A stretch of 64,000 nucleotides of DNA, from contig NZ_CP108508.1 in assembly GCF_035917275.1 (NCBI RefSeq), forward strand, positions 1,736,001 through 1,800,000, read 5' to 3'. The DNA is from Streptomyces sp. NBC_01237. GTDB taxonomy: Bacteria; Actinomycetota; Actinomycetes; Streptomycetales; Streptomycetaceae. Below the pieces are notes generated by a model. That model was given only the letters and a program-made list of their open reading frames with translations, had not been told where the DNA came from and ran no database searches. Positions within the stretch are counted from its first letter, which is position 1; every line of letters begins with the position of its first letter. Made by a program: the position numbers and the translations under genes. Positions 53,968-63,023 of this stretch are shown in pieces.

Positions 53968-55164
53968 ATGAGCACTCAGCCGCTTCCCCTCGACGGTATG
54001 ACGGTGGTCGCCGTCGAACAGGCCGTCGCCGCCCCCTTCGCCACCCGACAGCTCGCCGACCTCGGCGCCAGGGTCATCAAGGTGGAGCGCCCGGACGGCG
54101 GTGACTTCGCACGCGGCTACGACACCGCGGCCCGCGGCCTCGCCTCGCATTTCGTCTGGTGCAACCGGGGCAAGGAGTCCCTGGCGGTCGACCTCAAGGA
54201 CGCCCGCGGGCTCGCCGTGGTGCGCCGGCTCGTCGCGGACGCCGATGTGTTCGTACAGAATCTGGCCCAGGGCGCGGCCGCCCGCCTCGGTCTCGACGCC
54301 GCGACGCTCTGTGCCGCCCACCCGCGTCTGGTGGCCGTGGACATCTCCGGGTACGGGCCGGCGGGACCGTACGCCCACAAGCGGGCCTACGACATGCTCG
54401 TCCAGTGCGAGGCGGGTCTGGTCTCCGTCACCGGCACCCCCGGGCAGCCGGTGAAGTCCGGCATCCCGGCGGCCGATATCGCGGCGGCGATGTACGCGTT
54501 CTCCGGTGTGCTCGCGGCGCTGCTGCGGCGCGCCACCACCGGGCGCGGCGGACGGGTGGAGATCTCCATGCTGGACTCGCTGAGCGAGTGGATGGGGCAT
54601 CCGTTGCACCAGGTGATGCATGGAGGCACGACCCCGGCGCGCACGGGGCTCGCGCACTCGGTCATCGCCCCGTACGACGCCTACCCGACCGTGGACGGGC
54701 AGCGGGTGCTGCTGTCCGTGCAGAACGACCGGGAGTGGCGCCGCCTCGCCGAGCAGGTGCTGCGACGGCCGGAGCTGGCGGACGATCCGGACTTCGCCAC
54801 GAACACCGCCCGGACCGCCAACCGGAAGCGGACCGACGACGCGGTGGCGCGGGCACTGGCCGGGCTGAGCTGCGAAGAGGCGTTGGCCGGGCTGGAGAAG
54901 GCGGGCATCGCCTGTGCCCGCCTGAACAGCGTGGCGGACGTCGCGGCCCATCCGCAGCTGGCGGCACGGGACCGGTGGCGGGAAGTGGACTCACCGGTCG
55001 GGGCGCTGCGGGCGCTGCTTCCGCCGATCTCGCTGCCGGGCGGGGCGGAGCTGCGGATGGGTGCCGTACCGGCGCTGGGCGAGCACACCGACGCACTGCT
55101 GCGAGCCCTGGGAATGACGGACGGGCAGACAGCAGTGCTACGCCGGGACGGTGTGATCGCCTGA
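53968..55164 (+). CDS. CaiB/BaiF-family CoA transferase
   Basis: A 398-residue class III CoA transferase. The N-terminus LDGMTVVAVEQAVAAPFATRQLADLGARVIKVE is typical, the catalytic Asp is Asp142 in KRAYDMLVQCEAG, and the later motifs GGRVEISMLDSL and PYDAYPTVDG follow in order. It moves CoA between acids, for example for aromatic or alkanoic acids. The ATG at 53968 has no ribosome binding site but has TAAGTA 8 bases upstream, so a leaderless message is possible; a GTG 6 bases upstream is an alternative. Confidence 0.9.
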   Translation: MSTQPLPLDGMTVVAVEQAVAAPFATRQLADLGARVIKVERPDGGDFARGYDTAARGLASHFVWCNRGKESLAVDLKDARGLAVVRRLVADADVFVQNLAQGAAARLGLDAATLCAAHPRLVAVDISGYGPAGPYAHKRAYDMLVQCEAGLVSVTGTPGQPVKSGIPAADIAAAMYAFSGVLAALLRRATTGRGGRVEISMLDSLSEWMGHPLHQVMHGGTTPARTGLAHSVIAPYDAYPTVDGQRVLLSVQNDREWRRLAEQVLRRPELADDPDFATNTARTANRKRTDDAVARALAGLSCEEALAGLEKAGIACARLNSVADVAAHPQLAARDRWREVDSPVGALRALLPPISLPGGAELRMGAVPALGEHTDALLRALGMTDGQTAVLRRDGVIA

Positions 55165-55209
55165 GCCGCCCCGGGTGACGGGCCGGATCAGTGGTGACGT
55201 GCCGTCTGA

Positions 55210-55473
55210 TCAGCGGCGGCTGCCGAAGAGCGAGCGCCGCAGTCGCCGCAGCGGTGCGAAGAGCGAGACACGCGCGCTCTTGCTCCGGCGGCGGTGCGCG
55301 GCATCGCGCGAGGTCAGCTCACGCATCAGCAGGGTCGCTTCCGCCGCGTCGCGCTGCGGGACGGCAGGGCCGCCGAGCACCGCGAGATGGCGGTCGAGGC
55401 GCGAACTGGTCGCGCTGCTGCCGCAGGTAATGGCAGGCACTCGCGGCCTGCTTCGCACCGTTATCTGTTCCAT
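55210..55473 (-). CDS. Small basic protein conserved in Streptomyces (unknown)
   Basis: An 87-residue basic protein starting MEQITVRSRPRVPAITCGSS, with a central GGPAVPQRDAAEATLLMREL and an Arg-rich C-terminus (FAPLRRLRRSLFGSRR). GGGGAG is 5 bases before the ATG at 55473. I remember close relatives as hypothetical proteins in many streptomycetes but know no function. The basic tail might bind nucleic acid. The longer frame that continues upstream has no support. Confidence 0.7.
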   Translation of the reverse strand: MEQITVRSRPRVPAITCGSSATSSRLDRHLAVLGGPAVPQRDAAEATLLMRELTSRDAAHRRRSKSARVSLFAPLRRLRRSLFGSRR

Positions 55474-55650
55474 GTCACTCCCCACCCGTACGAGGGCACC
55501 CGGCCCGGGCAGGTTAACCCTATCGCCCCGCGATGACACTCGTGTATCCCGGTTGCAGGATTGAGCACACACATACGGAGGTTGACGACCAGTTACCGAA
55601 TCTGTCCGATTCCAGGGCGACTTGGACAGATCGGGCCGGTGCCGATCCCC

Positions 55651-55700
55651 CGGTCCGATCCGGTCCGTGCCGGTCCGTGCCGGCCCATTCCGGTCCCGTG
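55651..55700. repeat. 10-bp tandem repeat
   Basis: Five decamers in a row, CGGTCCGATC, CGGTCCGTGC twice, CGGCCCATTC and CGGTCCCGTG, run directly into the left arm of the next hairpin. Confidence 0.8.
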
Positions 55701-55740
55701 GACCAGGAGACCCCGACCGGCGGGCCTCCTGGTCCACGGG
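55695..55740. terminator. 15-bp perfect hairpin after SGNH lipase
   Basis: The arms CCCGTGGACCAGGAG (55695-55709) and CTCCTGGTCCACGGG (55726-55740) are perfectly complementary with a 16-nt loop. It begins 10 bp after the lipase stop codon, on that gene's 3' side. Confidence 0.88.
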
Positions 55741-55750
55741 GCGGACGCGG

Positions 55751-56560
55751 TCAGGCGGCCGACTTCAGGACGGGCAGATAGCCGCCCGACTGCCCGGCGG
55801 CGGTGGGGTGGTAGGACTCACCGATGTTGGTCCAGTTCACGCTGTGCAGCCATACGCTGCTTGAGCAGATCTCATGCCCGGCGAAGGTCTTCGCGACATC
55901 ACCGAAGGTGAAGCCGTGGTCGGCGGCACGCTTGGCGGTGGCCGCGTTGAGGTAGTCGGCGGCGCCGTTGATGGCGGCGCGCTCCTTCTCGTTCAGACCG
56001 GCGAGGCAGCTGCCGCCGAGCTTGTAGAAGCGGGGGTAGCCGAGGACGACGACCCTGGCGGAGGGAGCCTTGGCGCTGATCGCCGTGTACACGGAGTCGA
56101 GTTTGCCGGGCAGGGTCGAGTCGACGTAGGCGCGCGCCGTGGCGATCCGGCTGAGGCAGGTCGACTCCGACTGGAGGACACAGGTCGTCATGACGTCGGC
56201 GAAGCCCGCGTCGTTGCCGCCGATGGAGATCGAGACCAGGTCCGTCGAGGAGTTCAGCGGGCCGAGCTGACCACCCGTGACATCCCCGGTACGAGCACCG
56301 GAGCAGGCGGTGAAGGCGAACGAGGACGGGGAGTTGGCGGCGGCCCAGAGCGCCGGGTAGGCGCGGGTGCTGCGCTTGCAGTCGCCACTGGCACTGTCGT
56401 AGCTGCCGGACCCGACGCCCGAGGAGTACGAGTCGCCGAGGGCCACGTAGTCGACGGCCTTGACGGTTTCGGCGGCGTCGGCCGCGCCTGCCCCGGTGAG
56501 GGCGAGCACGGTACCGAGCAGGAGAGAGGACGAGAACGCCACGAGTCTGGACATATTCAT
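55751..56560 (-). CDS. Secreted SGNH lipase/esterase
   Basis: A 269-residue exported SGNH hydrolase resembling the extracellular lipase of Streptomyces rimosus and its S. coelicolor relatives. A signal peptide ends near AADAA (about residue 30). The catalytic Ser44 is in ALGDSYSSGVGSG, the oxyanion Gly and Asn are in SISIGGNDAGF, and the His is in GESYHPTAAGQ. Six cysteines suggest three disulfides. AAGGAGG is 4 bases before the ATG at 56560 and 10 before a second in-frame ATG. It hydrolyses lipid or other esters outside the cell. Confidence 0.92.
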   Translation of the reverse strand: MNMSRLVAFSSSLLLGTVLALTGAGAADAAETVKAVDYVALGDSYSSGVGSGSYDSASGDCKRSTRAYPALWAAANSPSSFAFTACSGARTGDVTGGQLGPLNSSTDLVSISIGGNDAGFADVMTTCVLQSESTCLSRIATARAYVDSTLPGKLDSVYTAISAKAPSARVVVLGYPRFYKLGGSCLAGLNEKERAAINGAADYLNAATAKRAADHGFTFGDVAKTFAGHEICSSSVWLHSVNWTNIGESYHPTAAGQSGGYLPVLKSAA

Positions 56561-56758
56561 GGGACCTCCTTGAGCAGGGATGTCTGCTCCGTCCGTGGTA
56601 GCAGCAGCACCCATGGGACAGGAAGTGTCCATGTCAAAGATTCTTGGCGAATGCGCCTTACCGCCCCCTTGAGTTCAACGGGAGCCGGGTACGGCCGCCC
56701 CGCACGAGGTGGTGAAACCTGGGTGCGCGGGGTCGCCCCGTACCGGATCATGGGCGCC

Positions 56759-57853
56759 ATGTCTGCCAACCCTGAGTCCGCTCTGCCGATCCGGCTCACC
56801 GTCGACGACAGTGATTCACCCTCCGACGTCGTCGACGCGCTGTTCCTCGGCCGCTTCGCGACGGGCGAGCAGCCGTACTCCCACAGCTCCTCCCTCGACC
56901 GCGTCAAGTCCGGTGCGACCCTGCTGCCCCCGGCCGCCAAGGTGCTGCGGGCCGCCCGCGACGACGACCGCAGCGCCGTCCTCGCCGAGGGCGACGGCTG
57001 GACCCTGCTGGTCTCCCGCTGGAACCGGGGCGCCGACGTCACCGTCACCGCGACCAGCCCCGAGCTGGCGGAGAAGATGCTCGGGCAGGCGACGGACGGC
57101 GCCCAGGACGAACCGGAACCACAGCCCGACAACGTGACCATGGGCTTCTGGTACGTCTCCCCGCGCCGCGGCCCGTACCGCACCACCCGGCAGATCGCCG
57201 CCGGGACCTGGGACGAGGTCCGCCCCAACTACACGGCTCCGGTGGCTCGGGCCATGGACCGGCTGATGAAGGTGACCCCGGACGACATCGCGGGCCGGCT
57301 GCTCCTGCTGCACGGTCCGCCCGGCACCGGCAAGACGTCCGCGCTGCGCACCCTGGCCCGGTCCTGGCGCGACTGGTGCCAGGTCGACTGTGTGCTGGAT
57401 CCCGAGCGGCTGTTCAACGACGTCGGCTATCTGATGGACATCGCGATCGGCGAGGACGACGGCACGGCGAAGGGGCGCTGGCGCCTGCTGCTCCTGGAGG
57501 ACTGCGACGAACTGATCCGCGGCGAGGCCAAGCACACGGCGGGCCAGGCGCTGTCCCGGCTGCTGAATCTGACGGACGGCCTGCTCGGTCAGGGACGCAA
57601 CGTCCTGGTGGGGGTCACCACCAACGAGGACCTGGAGCGGCTCCACCCGGCGGTCGTCAGGCCGGGCCGCTGTCTGGCCCGGATCGAGGTGGGCGCGCTG
57701 ACCCGCCAGGAGTCGGTGTCCTGGCTGGGTACGGAGGAGGGGCTCGGCCGGGAGGGCGCGACGCTGGCGGAGCTGTACGCGCTGCGGCGCGGCAGCGGTC
57801 CCGCGTCGGTGCCGAAGCAGGACGCGGGTGCGGACGCGGGCCTCTACCTCTGA
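56759..57853 (+). CDS. DUF5925 AAA-type ATPase
   Basis: A 364-residue protein. Residues 1-125 form an N-terminal domain (VDALFLGRFATGEQPYSHSSSLDRVKSG, DGWTLLVSRWNRGADVTVTA) that I recognise as DUF5925. The AAA domain follows, with Walker A HGPPGTGKTS (185-194), Walker B LLLLEDCDEL, sensor 1 GVTTNEDLERL and the arginine-containing HPAVVRPGRC. It is probably a cytosolic remodelling ATPase of unknown client. The ATG at 56750 is in frame and cannot be excluded. It stands alone and its stop is followed at once by an 18-bp minisatellite. Confidence 0.83.
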   Translation: MSANPESALPIRLTVDDSDSPSDVVDALFLGRFATGEQPYSHSSSLDRVKSGATLLPPAAKVLRAARDDDRSAVLAEGDGWTLLVSRWNRGADVTVTATSPELAEKMLGQATDGAQDEPEPQPDNVTMGFWYVSPRRGPYRTTRQIAAGTWDEVRPNYTAPVARAMDRLMKVTPDDIAGRLLLLHGPPGTGKTSALRTLARSWRDWCQVDCVLDPERLFNDVGYLMDIAIGEDDGTAKGRWRLLLLEDCDELIRGEAKHTAGQALSRLLNLTDGLLGQGRNVLVGVTTNEDLERLHPAVVRPGRCLARIEVGALTRQESVSWLGTEEGLGREGATLAELYALRRGSGPASVPKQDAGADAGLYL

Positions 57854-57858
57854 CTCCG

Positions 57859-57966
57859 GGTCCGTCTCGGTCCCCGGGTCCGTCTCTGACTCCGGGTCCG
57901 TCTCGGTCCCCAGGTCCGTCTCGGTCTCGGGGTCCGTCTCGGTCTCGGGGTCCGGCTCCGGGGCGG
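57859..57966. repeat. 18-bp minisatellite, six units
   Basis: Units starting GGTCCG begin at 57859, 57877, 57895, 57913, 57931 and 57949, an exact 18-bp period. The array begins 6 bp after the ATPase stop codon. Its sequence is unrelated to the 18-bp array at 53772. Confidence 0.9.
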
Positions 57967-58039
57967 CGCGCGCGCCCGCCTCCGTCGGCCCGTGCCTCTG
58001 TCCACCGGCCCGTGCCCGCCGGTCACCTCCGGGGTGCCG

Positions 58040-58414
58040 TCATCGTGCGTACGCGGCCCGTACCGCGTCCTGGGCGAGCGCGACCGCCTGCGCCCGGGAC
58101 AGGCCGAGCCGCTGGGCCAGCTCGGCGTACTCCTGTGCGGCGGTCGCGGCCTTCCGCTCGGCCGCGTCCCCGGCGGCCGCGACGAACGTGCCGTTCCGGC
58201 CGCGGGTCTCGATCACCCCGTCGGCCTCCAGCGCGCGGTACGCCTTGGCCACGGTGTTGGCGGCGAGGCCGAGCTCATCGGCGAAGCCGCGTACGGTCGG
58301 GAGCCGGTGGCCGACGGGCAGGGCGCCGGAGCGGGCCAGTTCGGAGAGCTGCGTGCGCAGCTGCTCGTACGGGGCGATGCCGGCATCCGGGTCAATGGCG
58401 ATCTTCAGGGTCAC
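58040..58414 (-). CDS. GntR regulator, YtrA type
   Basis: A 124-residue short regulator. It consists of the GntR winged helix (IAPYEQLRTQLSELARSGALPVGHRLPTVRGFADELGLAANTVAKAYRALEADGVIETRGRNGTFV) plus a short helical tail of about 45 residues, the YtrA arrangement. These usually control ABC transporter genes, but none is adjacent; the divergent neighbour is a GNAT gene. The start is GTG at 58414. A frame of 469 codons that contains it is antisense to the GNAT gene and not real. Confidence 0.88.
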   Translation of the reverse strand: MTLKIAIDPDAGIAPYEQLRTQLSELARSGALPVGHRLPTVRGFADELGLAANTVAKAYRALEADGVIETRGRNGTFVAAAGDAAERKAATAAQEYAELAQRLGLSRAQAVALAQDAVRAAYAR

Positions 58415-58470
58415 GGGCCGATTCTCCCCCACCGCGGGAAATTGGGGAGCGGTTCGGGCCGGGCTCCACG

Positions 58471-58476
58471 TAGCGT
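58471..58476 (+). promoter_or_regulatory. -10 hexamer of a leaderless transcript (GNAT gene)
   Basis: TAGCGT, then 7 bases, then the ATG at 58484; no ribosome binding site. Confidence 0.55.
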
Positions 58477-58483
58477 CCGGCGC

Positions 58484-59404
58484 ATGACTGTCATCGTTCG
58501 CGACTTCCGGCCCACCGACGCGCAGGGGTGGGTCCGGGTGCGCCGGGCCGCACTTCCGTACATGGTGGCCACCGCCGAACAGATCACCTTCGATCTGGAC
58601 GCCTCCCACCCCGACCGGCGCTACCGGCTGCTGGTCGCCGAGGAGGACGGGGAGATCATCGGCACGGCACAGGTCGGCATCGCCCACGAGAGCCCCGAGC
58701 CGGGGCAGGGGTTCTGCAATCCGTACACCCGTCCGGACCGGCTGGGCCGTGGGGCGGGCTCGCTGCTGCTGACCACCGCCGAGGAGTATCTGGCCGGGAT
58801 CGGGGCCGTCGCCGTCTACACCTGGGTCCTCGACGAACCGGCCAACCGGGAGTTCGCCCGCAAGCGCGGTTACACGGCGAGGCGGCCCGCCCACTTCCTG
58901 CACCTCGACCTGGCGAACGGCACGCTGCCGCCGCGTCAGGAGGTCCCCGCGGGCATCGAGCTGCGTACGGCGGCCGACTTCGCCGACGATCCGCGGCCGC
59001 TGTTCGAGGCCGACGCGGAGACGACGGCGGACGAGCCCAGCGACACCCCCAGCGAACTCGCGGACTACGAGGACTGGCTGAACAGCACGTGGCGCCATCC
59101 CTGCTTCGACAGCGGGCTGACCTCGGTCGCGATGGTGGACGGCGAGGTGGCGGCCTTCAGCGCGGCCACGACCGACGGGCGGACCACCTACTCGACGGGT
59201 ATGACCGGAACCCGCAGGGCATACCGCGGCCGGGGTCTGGCGAAGCTCGCGAAGAACGACTCCCTGCACCGGGCGCGCGCCGCCGGGTACACGGACGCGT
59301 ACACCGGGAACGACGCGGGCAACGGTCCGATGCTGGCGATCAACGACTGGTTCGGCTACCGGATCTGCGCCACGGAGGTACGCCATGTCCGCACCCTCGT
59401 CTGA
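58484..59404 (+). CDS. Double-domain GNAT acetyltransferase
   Basis: A 306-residue protein with two GNAT-like halves. The N-terminal half has PDRLGRGAGSLLLTTAEEYLAG as acetyl-CoA loop; the C-terminal half (about 170-306) has TGTRRAYRGRGLAKLAKNDSLHRARAAG and ends NDWFGYRICATEV. Such tandem GNAT proteins are often one active and one inactive copy; both loops look intact here. The substrate is unknown. Its last 20 bases overlap the start of the DUF402 gene, so the two are co-translated. Confidence 0.87.
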   Translation: MTVIVRDFRPTDAQGWVRVRRAALPYMVATAEQITFDLDASHPDRRYRLLVAEEDGEIIGTAQVGIAHESPEPGQGFCNPYTRPDRLGRGAGSLLLTTAEEYLAGIGAVAVYTWVLDEPANREFARKRGYTARRPAHFLHLDLANGTLPPRQEVPAGIELRTAADFADDPRPLFEADAETTADEPSDTPSELADYEDWLNSTWRHPCFDSGLTSVAMVDGEVAAFSAATTDGRTTYSTGMTGTRRAYRGRGLAKLAKNDSLHRARAAGYTDAYTGNDAGNGPMLAINDWFGYRICATEVRHVRTLV

Positions 59405-59882
59405 ACCGGTGGACGTCCTCGTCGCCCTGACCAAGGCGGGCCGCACCAAGATCCGCTACCCCGCCGCACTGCTGCGCGACGACGGCACCCGGGTGACCGT
59501 ACGGGCCCCCTGGGCGGCGCCCGGTGTCCGGGACTTCGGCTTCGTACGGTTCGAGCCGGGCGATGTCTTCACCGAGCACTACTGGCGGGACCGGTGGTTC
59601 GCGGTGAAGGAGGTGCGTACGGGGGACGGCGAGCTGAAGGGCTGGTACTGCGACATCACCCGGCCCGCCGTCCTGGCGGACGGTGTGCTGTCGGTCGAGG
59701 ATCTGGACCTGGACCTGTGGGTGTCGGCGGACGGCACGTCCGTACTGCGGCTGGACGAGGACGAGTTCGCACGGAGCGGCCTCGCCGGGCATGACCCGGA
59801 CGCGGCCGGAGCGGCGGTCCGGGCGCTGGACGAACTGGAACACCTCGCCCGTACCGAAGGCCTGGCCCCGCTGCTCGCCTGA
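59385..59882 (+). CDS. DUF402 protein
   Basis: A 165-residue protein of the DUF402 family, a fold that includes nucleoside tri- and diphosphatases and an RNase-related domain. Conserved features are the EPGDVFTEHYWRDRWFAVKEV block, GWYCDITRPAVLADGVLSVEDLDLDLWV and LRLDEDEF; the Asp and Glu residues form the metal site in characterised members. GGAGG is 6 bases before the ATG, which lies inside the end of the GNAT gene. Substrate unknown. Confidence 0.83.
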   Translation: MSAPSSEPVDVLVALTKAGRTKIRYPAALLRDDGTRVTVRAPWAAPGVRDFGFVRFEPGDVFTEHYWRDRWFAVKEVRTGDGELKGWYCDITRPAVLADGVLSVEDLDLDLWVSADGTSVLRLDEDEFARSGLAGHDPDAAGAAVRALDELEHLARTEGLAPLLA

Positions 59883-59907
59883 TGAGGGCTGTCCCGGGGC
59901 CTCTCGC

Positions 59908-61434
59908 TCACGCCCAGCGCCGTGCCGTCGTCCCTGAGGGATCGGCGTGCGGACGGGTGCCCGCCACCAGCTCCACCTCGTGTCCCGCCGTGTCCTCCAG
60001 ATACGCGGCGTAGTGCTCGCCGCCGCCCGCGTACGGATGGCGGTCGGGGAAGAGCAGCCGCCAGCCGTGCGCGGGGGCCTCGGCCACCAGGGCGTCGAGG
60101 GTGGCCCGGTCACGGACGTGGAAGGCCAGGTGGTTGAGGCCGGGGCGGCGGCGGTCGTGCGGGCCACGGGCCAGGTCGGGCGACTGCTCCAGGACGAGAT
60201 AGGCGCTGCCGCGCCGCCAGCTGCGGCCGTGCTGCCAGCGCTGGTACGGAACATGGCCGAGGCGGCCGAGCAGCCAGCCCCAGCACTTCTCGGCCCCGGC
60301 CAGGTCGCTCACCCACAGTTCGATGTGGTGGACCCGGCCGGTGCCGGCCCCGGCGGGCCGGAGCGGGACGGCCCGCGCGATGCCCGCCGGGTCGTAGGCG
60401 ATGGGGTCGCCGTCCTCGTGCCAGTGGATCAGGAAGTGCTCGTCCGCCCGGTATCCGTCGAGGCCGGCGCGGCAGTAGGCGACGATGTCGTCCGGCAGGG
60501 CGTCCAGCGGGAACCAGGCCAGTTCGGAGCACTTACCCGGTTCGGCGTTGCGGGGCGGGCGGGCCGCGTCGTACTCCGCCTCGAAGAACCAGCCCATGCG
60601 CGGGGCACCGGCGGGACCCCGGTGCTGCATCACGAGGGCGACCCGCAGCTCCTCGGGGTCCAGCTCCACACCGATCTCCTCGGCCGTCTCCCGGATCATC
60701 GCCTCCCGGACGTCCTCGCCGTCCTCCGCGTGGCCGGAGGGCATGTTGAACAGCCCGTCCGCGTATCCCGTACCGGCCCGGCGGGCGAGCAGGACATCGG
60801 GGCCGCGGCGGAGGATCAGATGGACGTCGACGACCTCCGTGTGCCGCCGCGGCGGCTCCGCGCGGGCCACCAGGGCGTACCGCTCGTCGTCCACCTCCTT
60901 GCCCCAGAGCCGGGCGTCACCGGACAGGGCCTCGTGGTGGATGCGCTCGGTGTGCGGGGCGAGCAGCGCGGTGAGGCGGGCCGCGGGGAGGCCGACCCCG
61001 CCCCACACCCCTTCGACCAGCACCAGCCGCCCGCCGGGCTTCAGCAGACCGAACCAGTGGCGAAGGGCCGCCGCCGGATCGGGCAGCAGCCACACCACGT
61101 GCCGCGCGACGATCACATCGAACCGCCGGTCGCCCAGAGGCGGATCGGCGGCGTCCCCGACGAGCACCTCGGAGCCGGTCCCCGCGAGCTTGGCCCGCGC
61201 CTGCTCGGCCATCCGCGGCGACCGGTCGACGGCGGTGACCCGGTGTCCCTGTCCGGCGGCGAGCAGCGCGAGGCTGCCGGTGCCGCACCCCAGGTCGAGC
61301 ACCTCGGAGCCGGTGGCGGGCAGCCAGTTCTCCAGCCGTCCGGCCCAGGCGTCGCGGACCGCCGGATCGAGCAGTCCGTGGTCGGGTTCCTCGTCGAAGG
61401 AGTCGGCGGCGGCGTCCCAGTCGATCGTCGTCAT
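59908..61434 (-). CDS. Three-domain protein: SAM methyltransferase, Nudix hydrolase, VOC/glyoxalase
   Basis: A 508-residue fusion. Residues 1-195 are a class I methyltransferase (VLDLGCGTGS at 45-54, VARHVVWLLPDP after it). Residues about 200-340 are a Nudix domain with a complete Nudix box at 234-256 (GHAEDGE then RETAEEIGV). Residues about 367-495 are a vicinal-oxygen-chelate domain (VHHIELWVSDLAGAEKCWGWLL, GLNHLAFHVRD). I recall the same three-domain order annotated in other streptomycetes; function is unknown. GATTAT 7 bases before the ATG at 61434 suggests a leaderless start and excludes the longer frame. Confidence 0.9.
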   Translation of the reverse strand: MTTIDWDAAADSFDEEPDHGLLDPAVRDAWAGRLENWLPATGSEVLDLGCGTGSLALLAAGQGHRVTAVDRSPRMAEQARAKLAGTGSEVLVGDAADPPLGDRRFDVIVARHVVWLLPDPAAALRHWFGLLKPGGRLVLVEGVWGGVGLPAARLTALLAPHTERIHHEALSGDARLWGKEVDDERYALVARAEPPRRHTEVVDVHLILRRGPDVLLARRAGTGYADGLFNMPSGHAEDGEDVREAMIRETAEEIGVELDPEELRVALVMQHRGPAGAPRMGWFFEAEYDAARPPRNAEPGKCSELAWFPLDALPDDIVAYCRAGLDGYRADEHFLIHWHEDGDPIAYDPAGIARAVPLRPAGAGTGRVHHIELWVSDLAGAEKCWGWLLGRLGHVPYQRWQHGRSWRRGSAYLVLEQSPDLARGPHDRRRPGLNHLAFHVRDRATLDALVAEAPAHGWRLLFPDRHPYAGGGEHYAAYLEDTAGHEVELVAGTRPHADPSGTTARRWA

Positions 61435-61441
61435 ACCGTCG

Positions 61442-61447
61442 ATAATC
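61442..61447 (-). promoter_or_regulatory. -10 hexamer of a leaderless transcript (fusion gene)
   Basis: On the minus strand GATTAT is followed by 7 bases and ATG at 61434. Confidence 0.45.
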
Positions 61448-61520
61448 CCAGCCGCCACCGACAGCGCGGAGCCCCCGGGGACGCACGGGCCGCCCGGATC
61501 CCGCCGGGCGGCCCCCTGTG

Positions 61521-63020
61521 CTACTTCCGCTCCGTCGCTCGCCGGCGTACCACCAGCCCGCGCACCAGCGGCCAGGCCACGATCAGCACCACGATCGCGT
61601 AGACCGTCACCGAGAACGGGGTGTTGACCAGGCCCGAGAGGCTGCCGTCGCTGATCTGGAGCGCGCGCCGCAGCTGCTGTTCGGCGGCCGGTCCGAGGAT
61701 CACCCCGATCACGGCGGGGAGCACCGGCAGCCCGTACCGCCGCATCCCGAACCCGATCAGACCGATCACCAGCAGGATCACCAGGTCGAGCGACTCGCCG
61801 CCGACCGCGTACGCGCCGACCGCGGCGAAGAACAGGATGCCCGCGTACAGATACGGGCGCGGGATCCGCAGCAGCTTCGCCCACACGGGTGCCAGCGGCA
61901 GGTTGAGGGCGAGCAGCAGCACCATGCCGACGAAGAGCGAGGCGATGAGGCCCCAGACCAGCTCGGGTTCACGTTCGAACAGGAGGGGGCCGGGCTGGAT
62001 GCCGTACTGCTGGAAGGCGGCCAGCATCACGGCGGCGACCGCGGTGGTGGGCAGGCCGAGGGTGAGCATCGAGACGAGCGTGCCCGCGGCGGAGGCGGAG
62101 GCCGCCGCCTCCGGCCCCGCGACCCCTTCGATGGCGCCCTTGCCGAACTGTGCCCGGTGCTTGGAGAGCCGCTTCTCCGTGACGTACGAGAGGAAGGTGG
62201 GGATCTCCGCGCCGCCCGCCGGGATCGCGCCGAACGGGAAGCCGATGAGGGGGCCGCGCAGCCAGGGCTTCCAGGTGCGCCCGAGGTCCGCCCGGCCGAG
62301 CCAGGGGCGGCCGACGGGGATCGGCTCGCCGGTGGAGCGGCGCAGATGGGCGGCGACCCAGAGGGCTTCGCCGATGGCGAAGAGCCCGACGGCGACGATC
62401 ACCACGTCGATGCCGTCGGCCAGTTGGAGCGAGCCGAAGGTGAGGCGTTGCTGGCCGGTCATCTGGTCCAGGCCCACGAGGCCGATGGTGAGACCGATCA
62501 GGAGGGAGGCGAGGCCGCGGACGCGGGAGGAGCCGAGGACGGAGGTGACGGCGACGAAGGCCAGCACCATGATGGCGAAGTAGTCGGGGGCCCCGATGTC
62601 GACGGCCAGGGAGGCCACCGTCGGAGCGAGGACGACCAGCAGGATCGTGCCGATCATGCCGCCCGCGAAGTGTCCGATCGCCGCGGCGGCCAGCGCCTGC
62701 GCTCCGCGGCCGGACTTCGCCATCGGGTTGCCCTCGATCGCGGCGACGACGGCCGCGCTCTCGCCGGGGGTGTTGAGGAGGATCGAGGTGGTGGAGCCGC
62801 CGAACATCGCGCCGTAGTAGATCCCGGCGAACATGATGAACGCGCCGGTCGGTTCGAGTCCGTAGGTGACCGGCAGCAGCAGTGCCACCGCCATGGCGGG
62901 TCCGATGCCGGGGAGCACACCGATCGCCGTGCCCAGCAGGACACCGAGCGCGGCCCAGAGCAGATTGGCCGGCGTGAGCGCCGTACCGAAGCCGTCGATG
63001 AGGGAGTTGAGGGAATCCAT
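61521..63020 (-). CDS. tctA: Tripartite tricarboxylate transporter, large membrane subunit
   Basis: A 499-residue protein with about 11-12 helices of the TctA family. Landmarks are [27 protein letters not shown], the [31 protein letters not shown] loop and a second related [15 protein letters not shown] in the other half. With TctB and the binding protein TctC it takes up citrate or other carboxylates using the ion gradient. The start lies 3 bases after the tctB stop. It is the last gene of the tctC-tctB-tctA operon. Confidence 0.94.
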   Translation of the reverse strand: MDSLNSLIDGFGTALTPANLLWAALGVLLGTAIGVLPGIGPAMAVALLLPVTYGLEPTGAFIMFAGIYYGAMFGGSTTSILLNTPGESAAVVAAIEGNPMAKSGRGAQALAAAAIGHFAGGMIGTILLVVLAPTVASLAVDIGAPDYFAIMVLAFVAVTSVLGSSRVRGLASLLIGLTIGLVGLDQMTGQQRLTFGSLQLADGIDVVIVAVGLFAIGEALWVAAHLRRSTGEPIPVGRPWLGRADLGRTWKPWLRGPLIGFPFGAIPAGGAEIPTFLSYVTEKRLSKHRAQFGKGAIEGVAGPEAAASASAAGTLVSMLTLGLPTTAVAAVMLAAFQQYGIQPGPLLFEREPELVWGLIASLFVGMVLLLALNLPLAPVWAKLLRIPRPYLYAGILFFAAVGAYAVGGESLDLVILLVIGLIGFGMRRYGLPVLPAVIGVILGPAAEQQLRRALQISDGSLSGLVNTPFSVTVYAIVVLIVAWPLVRGLVVRRRATERK

Positions 63021-63023
63021 CGG

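Noticed and set aside
55874..57853. A 659-codon frame that would extend the DUF5925 ATPase upstream
   Set aside because: The first 295 codons are antisense to the SGNH lipase and have no family similarity. The DUF5925 domain begins at 56759.
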